From Paenibacillus solani (GTDB lineage: Bacteria; Bacillota; Bacilli; Paenibacillales; Paenibacillaceae), in contig NZ_LIUT01000001.1 of assembly GCF_001277345.1 (NCBI RefSeq), forward strand, positions 75,400-139,399: a stretch of DNA of 64,000 nucleotides. The letters are read 5' to 3'. This document shows, piece after piece, positions 1-7,650 of the stretch. The notes under the pieces were generated by a model, which searched no databases, was not told the DNA's origin, and saw only the letters and a list, made by a program, of their open reading frames with translations. The position numbers and the translations under genes are program-made. The number at the start of each line of letters is the position of its first letter. The first letter of the stretch is position 1.

Positions 1-25
1 GAATGAAGTTGTTTTCGTATAATGC

Positions 26-101
26 GACGCTGCGAGTATGTGCATGGTGTGATGGTTAGGCAGCACTCCGCATTCTTCGTTGAAGCCAGACGCTGCGAGT
101 A
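26..101. repeat. 13-bp direct repeat, 63 bp apart
   Basis: GACGCTGCGAGTA occurs at 26-38 and again at 89-101. The surrounding sequence is only loosely similar and no convincing gene covers it. It may be debris of an old duplication. A short open frame over it (22-240) has no ribosome binding site and no recognisable domain. Confidence 0.4.
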
Positions 102-123
102 CGTATCGTTCTTCCAATCGCTG

Positions 124-175
124 TTGCCCCCGATTTTCTTGGGATTATTAATCTGCGGTAGAAAATCGGGGGCAA
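124..175. other. Long perfect hairpin, 16-bp stem
   Basis: TTGCCCCCGATTTTCT (124-139) is the exact reverse complement of 160-175, with a 20-nt loop between. Neither strand has a U-run after it, so it is not a typical terminator. It could be a structured RNA or a small inverted-repeat element; the role is unknown. Confidence 0.5.
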
Positions 176-300
176 AGGCGACCACTATCGTTTTTCCGGA
201 ATCGATTCGTCCTCTTTCGCTGCTGCGTGCTATTCGTTAAGCGCTACTCGCGAAGTGCAAAGCGCGCATCCATTTATGCTGGGGTGTGGGGGGATGGAGA

Positions 301-337
301 AAAGCTGATGAAGGCTGACATCTTCATCGGCTTTTTT
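301..337 (+). terminator. Intrinsic terminator (+)
   Basis: AAAGCTGATGAAG (301-313) pairs with CTTCATCGGCTTT (322-334) with one G-U pair, followed by six T (332-337). It probably ends a + strand transcript whose gene lies left of the window. Confidence 0.75.
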
Positions 338-339
338 GC

Positions 340-665
340 TGGTGGGAGTGCTGCTTGGGAGCGCTGGATTTAGAGCGAGGCTGTGAGCTGCCGTGTGCGC
401 TTGTTGAGTTGCTGCCTGCTCGGGAGCGCAGGATTTAGTACGGAATTGTTGTGCTGTCTAGTGCGCTTATTGAGTTGCTGCCTGCCGGATCGCTCTCCCT
501 TTGGGAATCGCTTCATGTAGTGCAGGGAATGTTGGGTACTCGTGCGGCACATAGCCATCCAAGCATGCCCCGAACCAGGCATCGCGTGTGCATCGGGAGC
601 TGTACACCCGATGTATAAAAAAGACTGCTGCTTATACTGAGTCATTAACGGCACTAAACCGCACG
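340..665. repeat. Non-coding stretch with an imperfect ~65-bp tandem repeat
   Basis: The segment GGATTTAG...GTGCGCTTGTTGAGTTGCTGCCTGC (about 367-420) is repeated imperfectly at about 431-486. A minus-strand open frame (370-714) covers it and would repeat the peptide RQQLNKRTRQ, but it has no ribosome binding site, runs through the terminator at 671-700 and resembles no protein I know. I treat the region as non-coding. Confidence 0.45.
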
Positions 666-701
666 AATAAAACCAGCTCCGGGAATTGTCCCGGAGCTGG
701 T
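665..701 (-). terminator. Intrinsic terminator of the CGTase transcript (-)
   Basis: CCAGCTCCGGGA (673-684) and TCCCGGAGCTGG (689-700) form a perfect 12-bp stem with a 4-nt loop. On the minus strand it is followed by TTTTATT. It lies about 160 nt past the CGTase stop codon with no gene between. Confidence 0.8.
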
Positions 702-857
702 GGCTCACGCTCAATGAAGTAGCATGCGTCTTACGTATGGCTGTTAATCTTACGTTCGATGAGGTAGAAGGCGTCGCATTATAGATGCTAGCCTTAGGTT
801 AAATGAGATAACATGCTGCCTCCGGATTGCCGCTGCCATTATACGTTATGTGTCAGC

Positions 858-2999
858 CTACGGCTGCCAGTTCACGTTAATGGTGGCTGTGCCGCTCGTT
901 GGTGCGGTGAAGGTGTGGTTTGATCCGCCTTCCCACGTGACCGTTGCGCCTTGTTTTTTCAGGAATTTAAATTCAATGGTTTTGCCTGCAGGAACGCTGA
1001 CGTCATAGTACCAGGTTGGGTATTGGTAGACGACTTGGTTGTACATTGGACCAATCGCTTTGGTCGGTTCCCAGTTGCCAAGCTCGCTGACGCTGCCCGC
1101 CAAGTAAACGTTCTGACCGAGCGCAGTGGCGGCATTGTTCACCACAAAGCGCACGCTGACTTGATCCCCGGTCAGCACTTCGAAGTTGTCATGTACATTG
1201 CTTGAGGCACCTGCACTGTTCGTGATTTTAATGTTGTATACGCCTCCGGCAACGGCAGGGATTTTCACTTTGATCTGTGTGTCTTCCCAAGACGTAATGT
1301 TGGCGCCTGTTACGGCTGTCGTACCGAAGTATACTGTTCCTTTGCTTGAGCCGAAGCCGCGGCCGTCAATCGTAATGGTTGCGCCCGGTTTGGCCATCAT
1401 CGGTCCTACATGCCCGATGGTTGGCGATGTGACGGCGGTGGTGTATTGCCATACGGCCGTACCGCCGGCTGCCAGTGTGAAGTTGGAAGCGGCTCCGCCG
1501 GAGCCGACCGTCAGACTGTTGCCGTTAAGCAGGCCGCCGAGCACATCAGTATAGCTGCCGGTTGGCAATGATGTTACTAATCCCGTGATATTTGCTGGTG
1601 TGTTCACGTTGCGGTTGACGGCAATCACGGCCACGTTGCTGCCGAATTTGCGTTCATAGATCAACACATCGTTGTTGATCCAGCGCTCCTGTGTCGTTCC
1701 ATACGCAATGGCCGGGTTGGATTTGCGCAGCGGCGCCAGCTTTTGAATTACCTGGTATGCAGTGGTCGTGGTTGAGAAAGAAGGAATCCGGGCACGGTTG
1801 TCGGGATCGTTCCCGCCGGACATATACTGTTCGGTTCCGTAATAGATGGCTGGCACGCCACGGGAAGTGAGCGTGAAGGCGAGCGCCTGTTCCAGCTTCC
1901 GCTGGTTCGCGCTGCTGTTGTGGAAACGTTCCATGTCATGGTTATCAATGAACGTAACCTGGTCCTCCACCTGCGCGTAATCGGCCGCAGAGCCTTCCAG
2001 CATGGACTTTAGTCCGTACATATTGTCGGTGTTATCCCTGAATACCTGGCGAACCTTCTGAGCGAAACGGAAATCCAGCAGGCTCATGCCGGATTCATTG
2101 GCGAACTTATGATTCTCGGCACTCACCTCGTTTACGCCAAGGAACCATTCACCAAAGGTGAAGACCGGCTTGTAATTGTTGACGGTAGCCATGAAGCTCT
2201 TCTGCCAGCCGAACGGCATATGTTTGACCGCGTCCATCCGAATACCGTCAATGCCCAGATCGAGCCACATTTTAATGGCATCCTTCAGATAGGTGTCCAC
2301 GGTGCTGTTGTTGTGGTTCAGGTCGGCGAGGTCATACAGATTTTTGTAAATCCCGTTCTCTGTCGTCGAAAAATCGGTACCCCCGTTATGATGGAACAAA
2401 TTCTGTGTATCGTTCGTGTATCCGCCCAGCAGGGTGCCGTTGTTATACAGCTTGCCGTTCTCCGCAAACGACGGCTGATCCGAAGAAGCGGGAGACGTGT
2501 GATTTGGTGCGAAATCGATGATGACTTTAATATTCTTAGCGTGGGCAGCAGCGATAAGATTCTGGAAATCGGCAATCGTACCGTAAGCCGGATTTGTTTT
2601 CTTAAAGTCTCTGGCCCAATAGCCGTGATATGCGGTGTTGTTTACACCGGAATAATTGATGACGCTGTAGATGTTCTCCACCGGCTGTGAGATCCAGATG
2701 GCGGTTATGCCCATGCCGGTTAAATAGCCGTCGTTGATTTTGTTAATGATTCCTTGCCAGTCACCGCCGCAGTACAGTCTCAGGTTGGTGCAGGTGCCGT
2801 CAAAGGCAGAGCCGGTCGGGTTGTTGGAAGGATTGCCATCAGAGAAACGGTCCGTAAAAATTTGATAAATGACGTCCGTGCTGAAATTCTGCTTGTTGGA
2901 TACCGAGGTGTCCGGGGCTGCATGGGCTGGACCCAGCGAGCCCAGGACCAAGGACAAGCTAAGGGCGAGAGCGGCTGATAATTTGTACATTTTTTTCAT
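858..2999 (-). CDS. cgt: Cyclodextrin glucanotransferase (beta-CGTase type), secreted
   Basis: Extracellular enzyme that cleaves starch alpha-1,4 bonds and cyclises the oligosaccharide into cyclodextrins (EC 2.4.1.19, GH13). The 713-aa precursor has a signal peptide ending in AHA about residue 27, leaving 686 residues, the standard CGTase length. Catalytic residues sit in GIRMDAVKH (nucleophile Asp, about precursor 256), FTFGEWFLG (acid/base Glu, about 284) and [11 protein letters not shown] (Asp, about 355). Domains A/B are followed by C, the IPT/TIG-like D domain ([13 protein letters not shown]) and a C-terminal CBM20 starch-binding domain. The central-cleft residue is Tyr ([11 protein letters not shown]), as in beta-CGTases. 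From memory it is very close to the B. circulans 251 enzyme. Start: ATG with AGGAGG 6 nt upstream. Monocistronic, with a long regulated-looking leader. Confidence 0.97.
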   Translation of the reverse strand: MKKMYKLSAALALSLSLVLGSLGPAHAAPDTSVSNKQNFSTDVIYQIFTDRFSDGNPSNNPTGSAFDGTCTNLRLYCGGDWQGIINKINDGYLTGMGITAIWISQPVENIYSVINYSGVNNTAYHGYWARDFKKTNPAYGTIADFQNLIAAAHAKNIKVIIDFAPNHTSPASSDQPSFAENGKLYNNGTLLGGYTNDTQNLFHHNGGTDFSTTENGIYKNLYDLADLNHNNSTVDTYLKDAIKMWLDLGIDGIRMDAVKHMPFGWQKSFMATVNNYKPVFTFGEWFLGVNEVSAENHKFANESGMSLLDFRFAQKVRQVFRDNTDNMYGLKSMLEGSAADYAQVEDQVTFIDNHDMERFHNSSANQRKLEQALAFTLTSRGVPAIYYGTEQYMSGGNDPDNRARIPSFSTTTTAYQVIQKLAPLRKSNPAIAYGTTQERWINNDVLIYERKFGSNVAVIAVNRNVNTPANITGLVTSLPTGSYTDVLGGLLNGNSLTVGSGGAASNFTLAAGGTAVWQYTTAVTSPTIGHVGPMMAKPGATITIDGRGFGSSKGTVYFGTTAVTGANITSWEDTQIKVKIPAVAGGVYNIKITNSAGASSNVHDNFEVLTGDQVSVRFVVNNAATALGQNVYLAGSVSELGNWEPTKAIGPMYNQVVYQYPTWYYDVSVPAGKTIEFKFLKKQGATVTWEGGSNHTFTAPTSGTATINVNWQP

Positions 3000-3063
3000 C
3001 GTTTTCCTCCTATGTAATACATATTGATTGACTGGCTCAATGAGCCTTAACCGGTGTTTTACG

Positions 3064-3074
3064 CATCACCTCCT
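3064..3074 (-). promoter_or_regulatory. Shine-Dalgarno-like element in the CGTase leader, far from the start codon
   Basis: On the minus strand AGGAGGTGATG almost fully complements the 16S rRNA 3' end, but lies about 65 nt upstream of the cgt ATG, which has its own AGGAGG. An ATG overlaps it directly, too close for normal initiation, and would encode only MRKTPVKAH. It resembles the STAB-SD stabilisers known from Bacillus cry3 leaders; a leader peptide is the alternative. Confidence 0.5.
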
Positions 3075-3091
3075 ATACGAAATCAGACAAC

Positions 3092-3128
3092 AAAAAACCC
3101 CGGAATCTCATAAAGAGAAACCGGGGTT
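3092..3128 (-). terminator. Terminator hairpin inside the CGTase 5' leader (candidate attenuator)
   Basis: AACCCCGG (3121-3128 on the minus strand) pairs with CCGGGGTT (3096-3103), with an inner TCTC/GAGA extension, followed by TTTTTTG. It lies about 60 nt downstream of the predicted start site and 95 nt before the cgt ATG. There is no minus-strand gene upstream for it to end, so it is either a conditional terminator or the end of a short leader RNA. Confidence 0.65.
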
Positions 3129-3196
3129 GTTCCAAACCTTATGCACGGTTATGGAATGCATAGCCCTCAAATTAAACAGTGGATTAATTAAACATT

Positions 3197-3226
3197 ATTG
3201 TAAATGGAAGCGAATTCAAATGTCAA
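3197..3226 (-). promoter_or_regulatory. Sigma-A promoter of cgt
   Basis: On the minus strand TTGACA (3221-3226), an 18-nt spacer and TACAAT (3197-3202) predict a start site near 3190 and a 5' leader of about 190 nt. Confidence 0.65.
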
Positions 3227-3297
3227 TACAGAAATATAAATAAAAGGTAACTTATGCTTAATGGACTGAAATTTAATTTTATAGTTCGTATTAATTA

Positions 3298-3326
3298 TTG
3301 AAACTAAATTTTACAAATCATATAAT
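3298..3326 (+). promoter_or_regulatory. Sigma-A promoter of the serine hydrolase operon
   Basis: TTGAAA (3298-3303), 17-nt spacer, TATAAT (3321-3326); predicted start site about 3333, giving a leader of roughly 105 nt before the TTG start at 3438. Confidence 0.8.
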
Positions 3327-3332
3327 AGTTAA

Positions 3333-3346
3333 GGTAAGCGTTTACA
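3333..3346. promoter_or_regulatory. cre box (CcpA operator) over the transcription start
   Basis: GGTAAGCGTTTACA reads TGTAAACGCTTACC on the other strand, matching the Bacillus cre consensus TGWAARCGYTWNCW at 13 of 14 positions. It begins at the predicted start site of the promoter at 3298-3326, a repressing position. This implies carbon catabolite repression of the operon at 3438-6382. Confidence 0.65.
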
Positions 3347-3437
3347 ATGTAGAGGTTATCATTGATGCGAATGGCGCGTATTGCGTCTGTTTTTCAGAGA
3401 TCCAACTCAAGAATGTATAGCAAAGGAGGGAAAAGCG

Positions 3438-4619
3438 TTGGAGAGTCTTCCGGATACTGGTGCAGATCAGCTTCGAATGGGAATCAGAGGAGTGAGGGCA
3501 GCTTGTGCTGCAATTGAACGGGAGATCGCTGCAGGTACAATGCCAGGCGCGGTACTGGGTGTTCTGCATGAGGGCAGAGAATGGGTGTATGCCTCGGGTT
3601 ATGCTCATCCCAAGCCGTCACAGGGAGAGCCCGTATTTGCCAGCGAGGATACATTATATGATGCTGCCTCTCTAACAAAGGTGGTAGTGACACTGCCGTT
3701 AATGCTGCAGCTACTTGATGAGGCATGCTTGACCTTGAGCACCAAGGTGAGCGATATTCTTCCCTCTTTTCAAGGGGAGGGCAAGATGGAGATTACAGTA
3801 GGTCAGCTGCTGACGCATACGTCTGGACTCCAAGCGGATCTGAATCTGCACTCCTCGGGCTGGAGCAGGGAGCAGATGTGGGAGGCTGTTCTTACGGCGC
3901 CGCTTGCGGCGACGCCGAATACCGAGGTGATTTATAGTGATTTGGGCTATTTGACACTCGGCTGCATCATAGAGAAGATGCTCGATATGTCTTTAGATGA
4001 GGCAGTGAAACAACGGGTATGGGACCCGCTCGGCATGCATCATTCGACACTTACCCCTTCGCTGGAGCTGACAGGGCGTTATGCCGCAACAGAATATGAC
4101 GATGCGTTGCAAGAGCATTTATGGGGAATTGTGCATGATGAGAAGGCCCGGGCCTTGGGCGGTGTATGCGGCCATGCCGGATTATTTACCACCGCAGGCG
4201 ACCTGCTGAAGTACGCTCGAATGTGGCTGGCACAAGGGGCGGTGCCCGTCATGCTGAAGATGGAGACGGCAGGGGCGGTGCCCCTCATGCAGAAGACGGA
4301 GGCGGAAGAAGGCGAAGCGCGGATCTTCTCTCGGGCAGCTGCTGCAGCTGCCATTCGAACCCATACCGGGCATGTCCATGGCACTAACCGAGGTTTGGGA
4401 TGGGTACTGAAAGGGGATCAGATGGATGCTTCCGGTGATTGGATGAGTCCTCTCTGCTATGGACATACGGGGTTTACCGGAACCAGCATGTGGATTGATC
4501 CTGAGCATGAGCTTGCAGTCGTGCTGTTGACAAACCGTGTGTACGGAGGACGGTGCAGCAGTGTTGCACAGCTGCGCGCCCAGGTCCATAACGCTTTGAC
4601 AGGAGCGGTATCAAGTTAA
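3438..4619 (+). CDS. Serine hydrolase, class C beta-lactamase family
   Basis: Penicillin-binding-fold serine hydrolase, 393 aa. The nucleophile motif SLTK gives Ser78 and Lys81; the second motif is YSD (in YSDLGY) and the third HTG (in GHTGFTG). There is no signal peptide, so it is probably cytoplasmic. The family includes esterases, D-aminopeptidases and the B. subtilis muramyl-peptide amidase AmiE (YbbE); the substrate cannot be told from sequence. I chose the TTG at 3438, because AAAGGAGGG lies just upstream; an in-frame start at 3381 has no ribosome binding site. It heads an operon with a GNAT and a PIG-L deacetylase, behind a cre box. About residues 265-290 contain an internal repeat (AVPVMLKMETAG then AVPLMQKTEAEEG). 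Confidence 0.85.
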   Translation: MESLPDTGADQLRMGIRGVRAACAAIEREIAAGTMPGAVLGVLHEGREWVYASGYAHPKPSQGEPVFASEDTLYDAASLTKVVVTLPLMLQLLDEACLTLSTKVSDILPSFQGEGKMEITVGQLLTHTSGLQADLNLHSSGWSREQMWEAVLTAPLAATPNTEVIYSDLGYLTLGCIIEKMLDMSLDEAVKQRVWDPLGMHHSTLTPSLELTGRYAATEYDDALQEHLWGIVHDEKARALGGVCGHAGLFTTAGDLLKYARMWLAQGAVPVMLKMETAGAVPLMQKTEAEEGEARIFSRAAAAAAIRTHTGHVHGTNRGLGWVLKGDQMDASGDWMSPLCYGHTGFTGTSMWIDPEHELAVVLLTNRVYGGRCSSVAQLRAQVHNALTGAVSS

Positions 4620-4681
4620 AACGAGAGGGAGCAATCGGTAGTCTCTGATCATTAAGTTATCAGTATAAGGAGGAATATACG

Positions 4682-5638
4682 ATGACAAGCATAACCTACC
4701 GACCATATCGGCCTGGAGACGAGGACGGCATCATCGACCTGTGGAATGTCTGCCTGTCATGGGATCTGATCACGCGGCTGCGTTTTCGCAATTTAGTGCT
4801 GCTGGACCCGAACTTTGACCCGCAAGGATTGCGGATCGCCGAGCAGGAAGACCGTATCATAGGCGTTCTGTATGCGGTACGCCGGAGATTGCCGATGATC
4901 GGAACCGAGCTGGAGCAGGATCATGGCTGGATTCCTTTCTTTTATACCGATCCGGCGGTCCGAAGACAGGGCGTGGCGTCGCGGCTGCTGCAGGAGGGCG
5001 AGGAATTTCTTCGCCAGCATGGACGAAGCAAGGTCTTTTTCTCATCGTATGCTCCGAACTATATCGTTCCGGGAATTGATGGCGAGCGTTATCCGGAGGG
5101 CTTGGCGTGGTTGAAGGGCAGCGGATTTGGGCGCAATTATACGGCAGTGGCTATGGATCGTTCTCTGGTCGACTTTCATACACCGCCTGAAGTGATGGAG
5201 CTGAAGCAAAAGCGTGAGCAAGAAGGATATACTTTTAAACTAGCTCAGGACAGCGATTTGGTGGAGCTGATCGCTTTTGCGACGGACGTATTTAATCCCG
5301 ATTGGGGGCGGGCGATTCGCGAAGGATTGCTGCAGCGGTTAGGAATTGATCAGATTCTGATTGCACGGGATCAAGGGAAGCTGGTAGGCTTCTGCCTGCA
5401 TAACGCATATGAGGGTGTGGCTGAACGCTTCGGGCCGTTTGGTGTAGATCCGTTGATACAAGGGAAGGGCCTGGGTAAAATCCTCTTATACGATTGCCTT
5501 GCCCTGATGCGGGCGCAGGGATTGCACGATGCCTGGTTCCTGTGGACCGGCGAGCATAACGCTGCAGGACATCTATACCAAAAGGCAGGCTTTCACATTA
5601 CACGCCGATTCGATATTATGAGCAAGCCGATTCAATAG
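4682..5638 (+). CDS. Tandem-domain GNAT N-acetyltransferase
   Basis: 318-aa cytoplasmic acetyltransferase with two GNAT folds. The first acetyl-CoA loop is RRQGVASRLL (about residues 95-105); the second is IQGKGLGKILL (about 258-270), followed by the typical HLYQKAGF ending. Start ATG at 4682 behind AAGGAGGAATATAC. It lies 62 nt after the serine hydrolase and 36 nt before the PIG-L deacetylase, so the three probably form one transcript. The pairing of an acetyltransferase and a deacetylase suggests handling of an amino sugar or amine; the acceptor is unknown. Confidence 0.85.
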   Translation: MTSITYRPYRPGDEDGIIDLWNVCLSWDLITRLRFRNLVLLDPNFDPQGLRIAEQEDRIIGVLYAVRRRLPMIGTELEQDHGWIPFFYTDPAVRRQGVASRLLQEGEEFLRQHGRSKVFFSSYAPNYIVPGIDGERYPEGLAWLKGSGFGRNYTAVAMDRSLVDFHTPPEVMELKQKREQEGYTFKLAQDSDLVELIAFATDVFNPDWGRAIREGLLQRLGIDQILIARDQGKLVGFCLHNAYEGVAERFGPFGVDPLIQGKGLGKILLYDCLALMRAQGLHDAWFLWTGEHNAAGHLYQKAGFHITRRFDIMSKPIQ

Positions 5639-5674
5639 ATAGAATCTACGACTGATCAAAAAGGAGAGATTGAA

Positions 5675-6382
5675 TTGACGGAAGCACAGCAGCATCATAT
5701 TTTGGCGATCGGCGGTCATGCGGGCGATATGGATCTGACGGCCGGAGCTGTTATTGCAAAATATACGCAGGCCGGCCACAAAGCGACGTTTCTTCATTTA
5801 ACGCCAGGCGAGAAGGGACATCCCCGTCTGACGCCGGAGGAGTACGCAAAGCAAAAGTTTGATGAAGCGCATCAATTTGCCGACATCGTAGGTGCAGACG
5901 TTCGATTCCTGGCGTATAAGGATGCCGAGCTCCCGCTGGATGAGGAAGTAAAGTATCAGGTAGCTGACGTTATACGGGAAGTGAAGCCGGATATCATCAT
6001 CACGCATTGGAAAGAAAGCATTCATAAGGATCATTCCAATACGCATTATATCGTGGAGGATGCAAGGTTCTACGCGGGACTTAAGACGATTGAGCGAGAG
6101 CTTCCGGCCCACTATGCCCAGCATTTATACTATGCGGACAATTGGGAGGATCCCTATGACTTTCATCCCGAGGTATTTATCGATATTCCGGACGAAGCTT
6201 ATGAAAGCTGGGTGCGGGCCATGAATGTGTATGCGTACGCACGCGGGGAAACGTATGGCTTCCCTTTTATCGAATATTATAAGGCACTCACAATCGTGAG
6301 AGGAGCTCCCGTGAATTTCAAGCGGGCACAGGCCTTTGCAGTTCCAAGGGGAGCGCTCACTAAACGATTACAGTTTTTCTAA
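5675..6382 (+). CDS. PIG-L family deacetylase with a variant zinc motif
   Basis: 235-aa LmbE/PIG-L metal-dependent N-deacetylase fold, of the group that removes acetyl from GlcNAc conjugates such as bacillithiol or mycothiol precursors. The N-terminal zinc motif, normally AHPDDE, is GGHAGDMD here: His and the second Asp are kept, but the position of the usual general-base Asp is Gly. The later HKDHSNTH segment supplies the third metal ligand. Start TTG at 5675 is set by AAAGGAGAG at 5660-5668. Last gene of the serine hydrolase operon. Substrate unknown; bacillithiol deacetylase is possible but not shown. Confidence 0.8.
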   Translation: MTEAQQHHILAIGGHAGDMDLTAGAVIAKYTQAGHKATFLHLTPGEKGHPRLTPEEYAKQKFDEAHQFADIVGADVRFLAYKDAELPLDEEVKYQVADVIREVKPDIIITHWKESIHKDHSNTHYIVEDARFYAGLKTIERELPAHYAQHLYYADNWEDPYDFHPEVFIDIPDEAYESWVRAMNVYAYARGETYGFPFIEYYKALTIVRGAPVNFKRAQAFAVPRGALTKRLQFF

Positions 6383-6462
6383 TTATATGAAGTTATAACC
6401 AGTCAACTGGAATAAAAGCTAATGAAATCACAAATAAATTGTGAGAAATGCCAAAATATCCA

Positions 6463-6491
6463 CTGACATTGCAAACATCTTTTGATATAAT
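6463..6491 (+). promoter_or_regulatory. Sigma-A promoter of a short RNA
   Basis: CTGACA (6463-6468), 17-nt spacer, TATAAT (6486-6491); predicted start near 6498. No open reading frame follows before the terminator at 6540-6580. Confidence 0.7.
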
Positions 6492-6497
6492 GGAGGA

Positions 6498-6582
6498 TGT
6501 TACGGGGGAACACGCACGGAATCATATAGAGAACACAATAAGAGAGGAAGTCTTCCATTACTGGAGGCTTCCTCTCTTTTAT
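6498..6582 (+). ncRNA. Candidate small RNA, about 85 nt
   Basis: A good promoter at 6463-6491 is followed 42 nt later by a strong intrinsic terminator: AAGAGAGGAAG (6540-6550) with CTTCCTCTCTT (6568-6578), an inner CTTCC/GGAGG extension and a short T-run. Between them there is no coding frame with a start, but a purine-rich GGGGGAA segment. It could be a free-standing sRNA or a prematurely ended leader of mhqD, though mhqD has its own promoter at 6624-6651. I know no family match. Confidence 0.5.
6540..6580 (+). terminator. Intrinsic terminator of the short RNA
   Basis: Stem 6540-6550 with 6568-6578, extended inward by 6552-6556 with 6563-6567, then TTTT. Confidence 0.8.
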
Positions 6583-6623
6583 GTTGGTTAGACGGGCGGT
6601 CTTTCGAGAAGGACGGACAACTG

Positions 6624-6678
6624 TTGCTTTTTTTGAAATCCGTGGTATTATTTGATTAAAGAATCTTAAATTTAAGAT
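6624..6678 (+). promoter_or_regulatory. mhqD promoter with palindromic operator
   Basis: TTGCTT (6624-6629), 16-nt spacer, TATTAT (6646-6651). The perfect palindrome ATCTTAAATTTAAGAT (6663-6678) begins just after the predicted start site. Its ATCT...AGAT frame resembles the MarR-type MhqR operator known in B. subtilis (ATCTCGAATTCGAGAT, from memory), which controls mhqD there. Repression relieved by quinones or thiol-reactive stress is the likely logic. Confidence 0.65.
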
Positions 6679-6790
6679 AATTTTTTATCCTTATTCAGTC
6701 TATGGATTAGGAATGATTCGGGCAATCTAGGGTTGGTACGACGCAGGATACGTCGATAGAAGATAGCAGCGAAAGGAGATTGATAGCATT

Positions 6791-7405
6791 ATGGAACATA
6801 AGCATATTTACCGCCAGGGAACATCCCCTGAGGCACCCACTTTGTTATTATTGCACGGTACAGGAGGGAATGAGCAGGATCTGCTGCCGCTGGCCGACAT
6901 CTTATCACCAGCGTCGAATGTGCTCGGGGTTCGCGGTAACGTCCTGGAGAACGGCATGCCGAGATTTTTCCGCCGGCTGGCTGAAGGTGTATTTGATGTA
7001 GAGGATCTCGTGAAACGCACGCGGGAGCTGAATGAATTTTTGGACTGGGCAGCTGCTGAGTACGGCTTTGACCGGAGTCGCATTGTAGCGGTTGGTTATT
7101 CGAACGGGGCTAACATCGCTGCCAGCCTGCTGTTTCACGAAGGAGATGCCTTGCATGGAGCTATTCTCCACCATCCGATGGTTCCGCTGCGGGATAAGGC
7201 ATTGCCGGATTTGGCGGGTATACCTGTTTTTATCGCGGCCGGCAAACGTGATCCGATGTGTCCTCCACAGGAGAGCGAGGATCTGAACGAGCTGCTGAGT
7301 GGTGCAGGCGCGGACGTGAAGCTGCATTGGGAGAATGGAGGGCATCAGCTTAGCCGTACAGAGGTTGAGATGGCTGCAGCCTGGTTTAAGGAGAAGTTTC
7401 AATAA
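6791..7405 (+). CDS. mhqD: MhqD-like alpha/beta hydrolase (phospholipase/carboxylesterase family)
   Basis: 204-aa cytoplasmic hydrolase. Catalytic triad visible as Ser104 (GYSNGAN), Asp154 (GKRDPMC) and His185 (GGHQLS); the oxyanion region is LHGTGGNE. The order VLENGMPRFFRR-EGVFD is characteristic of B. subtilis MhqD (YodD), a hydrolase of the methylhydroquinone/catechol stress regulon; the exact substrate is not established. Start ATG at 6791 with AAAGGAGA upstream. The operator palindrome at 6663-6678 supports MhqR-type control. Monocistronic. Confidence 0.85.
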   Translation: MEHKHIYRQGTSPEAPTLLLLHGTGGNEQDLLPLADILSPASNVLGVRGNVLENGMPRFFRRLAEGVFDVEDLVKRTRELNEFLDWAAAEYGFDRSRIVAVGYSNGANIAASLLFHEGDALHGAILHHPMVPLRDKALPDLAGIPVFIAAGKRDPMCPPQESEDLNELLSGAGADVKLHWENGGHQLSRTEVEMAAAWFKEKFQ

Positions 7406-7528
7406 TATTGACTGAAGATACATCACACTGACATGTCTTGGTATGGCGCAATCGACGATCAAGCTGTAATGGAAATACGGGGAGCATGGAGATCGGATAG
7501 CACGAGATCAGATACGTTTCCAGACGAA

Positions 7529-7556
7529 AGCCGGGGTTCCTCTGCCCCGGCTCTTT
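7529..7556 (+). terminator. Intrinsic terminator after mhqD
   Basis: AGCCGGGG (7529-7536) pairs with CCCCGGCT (7545-7552), followed by CTTTG. It lies about 120 nt past the mhqD stop. Confidence 0.65.
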
Positions 7557-7650
7557 GTGTTGCTTTGTATGTACTATCCCACGCTCTAAGCGAGCAGTTC
7601 GAATACGATGTCTTGCCAAATCTACCCATTTCAACCGAGAGATGAATGCA

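Noticed and set aside
370..714. 114-codon minus-strand frame with repeated RQQLNKRTRQ
   Set aside because: No ribosome binding site, spans the CGTase terminator and reflects a DNA tandem repeat rather than a protein.
3028..3243. Plus-strand frame upstream of the serine hydrolase
   Set aside because: Lies antisense to the cgt leader and promoter, with no ribosome binding site.
6428..6444. TCACAA-N5-TTGTGA near the small-RNA promoter
   Set aside because: Half-sites face outward and spacing is wrong for a CRP/FNR or Rex site.
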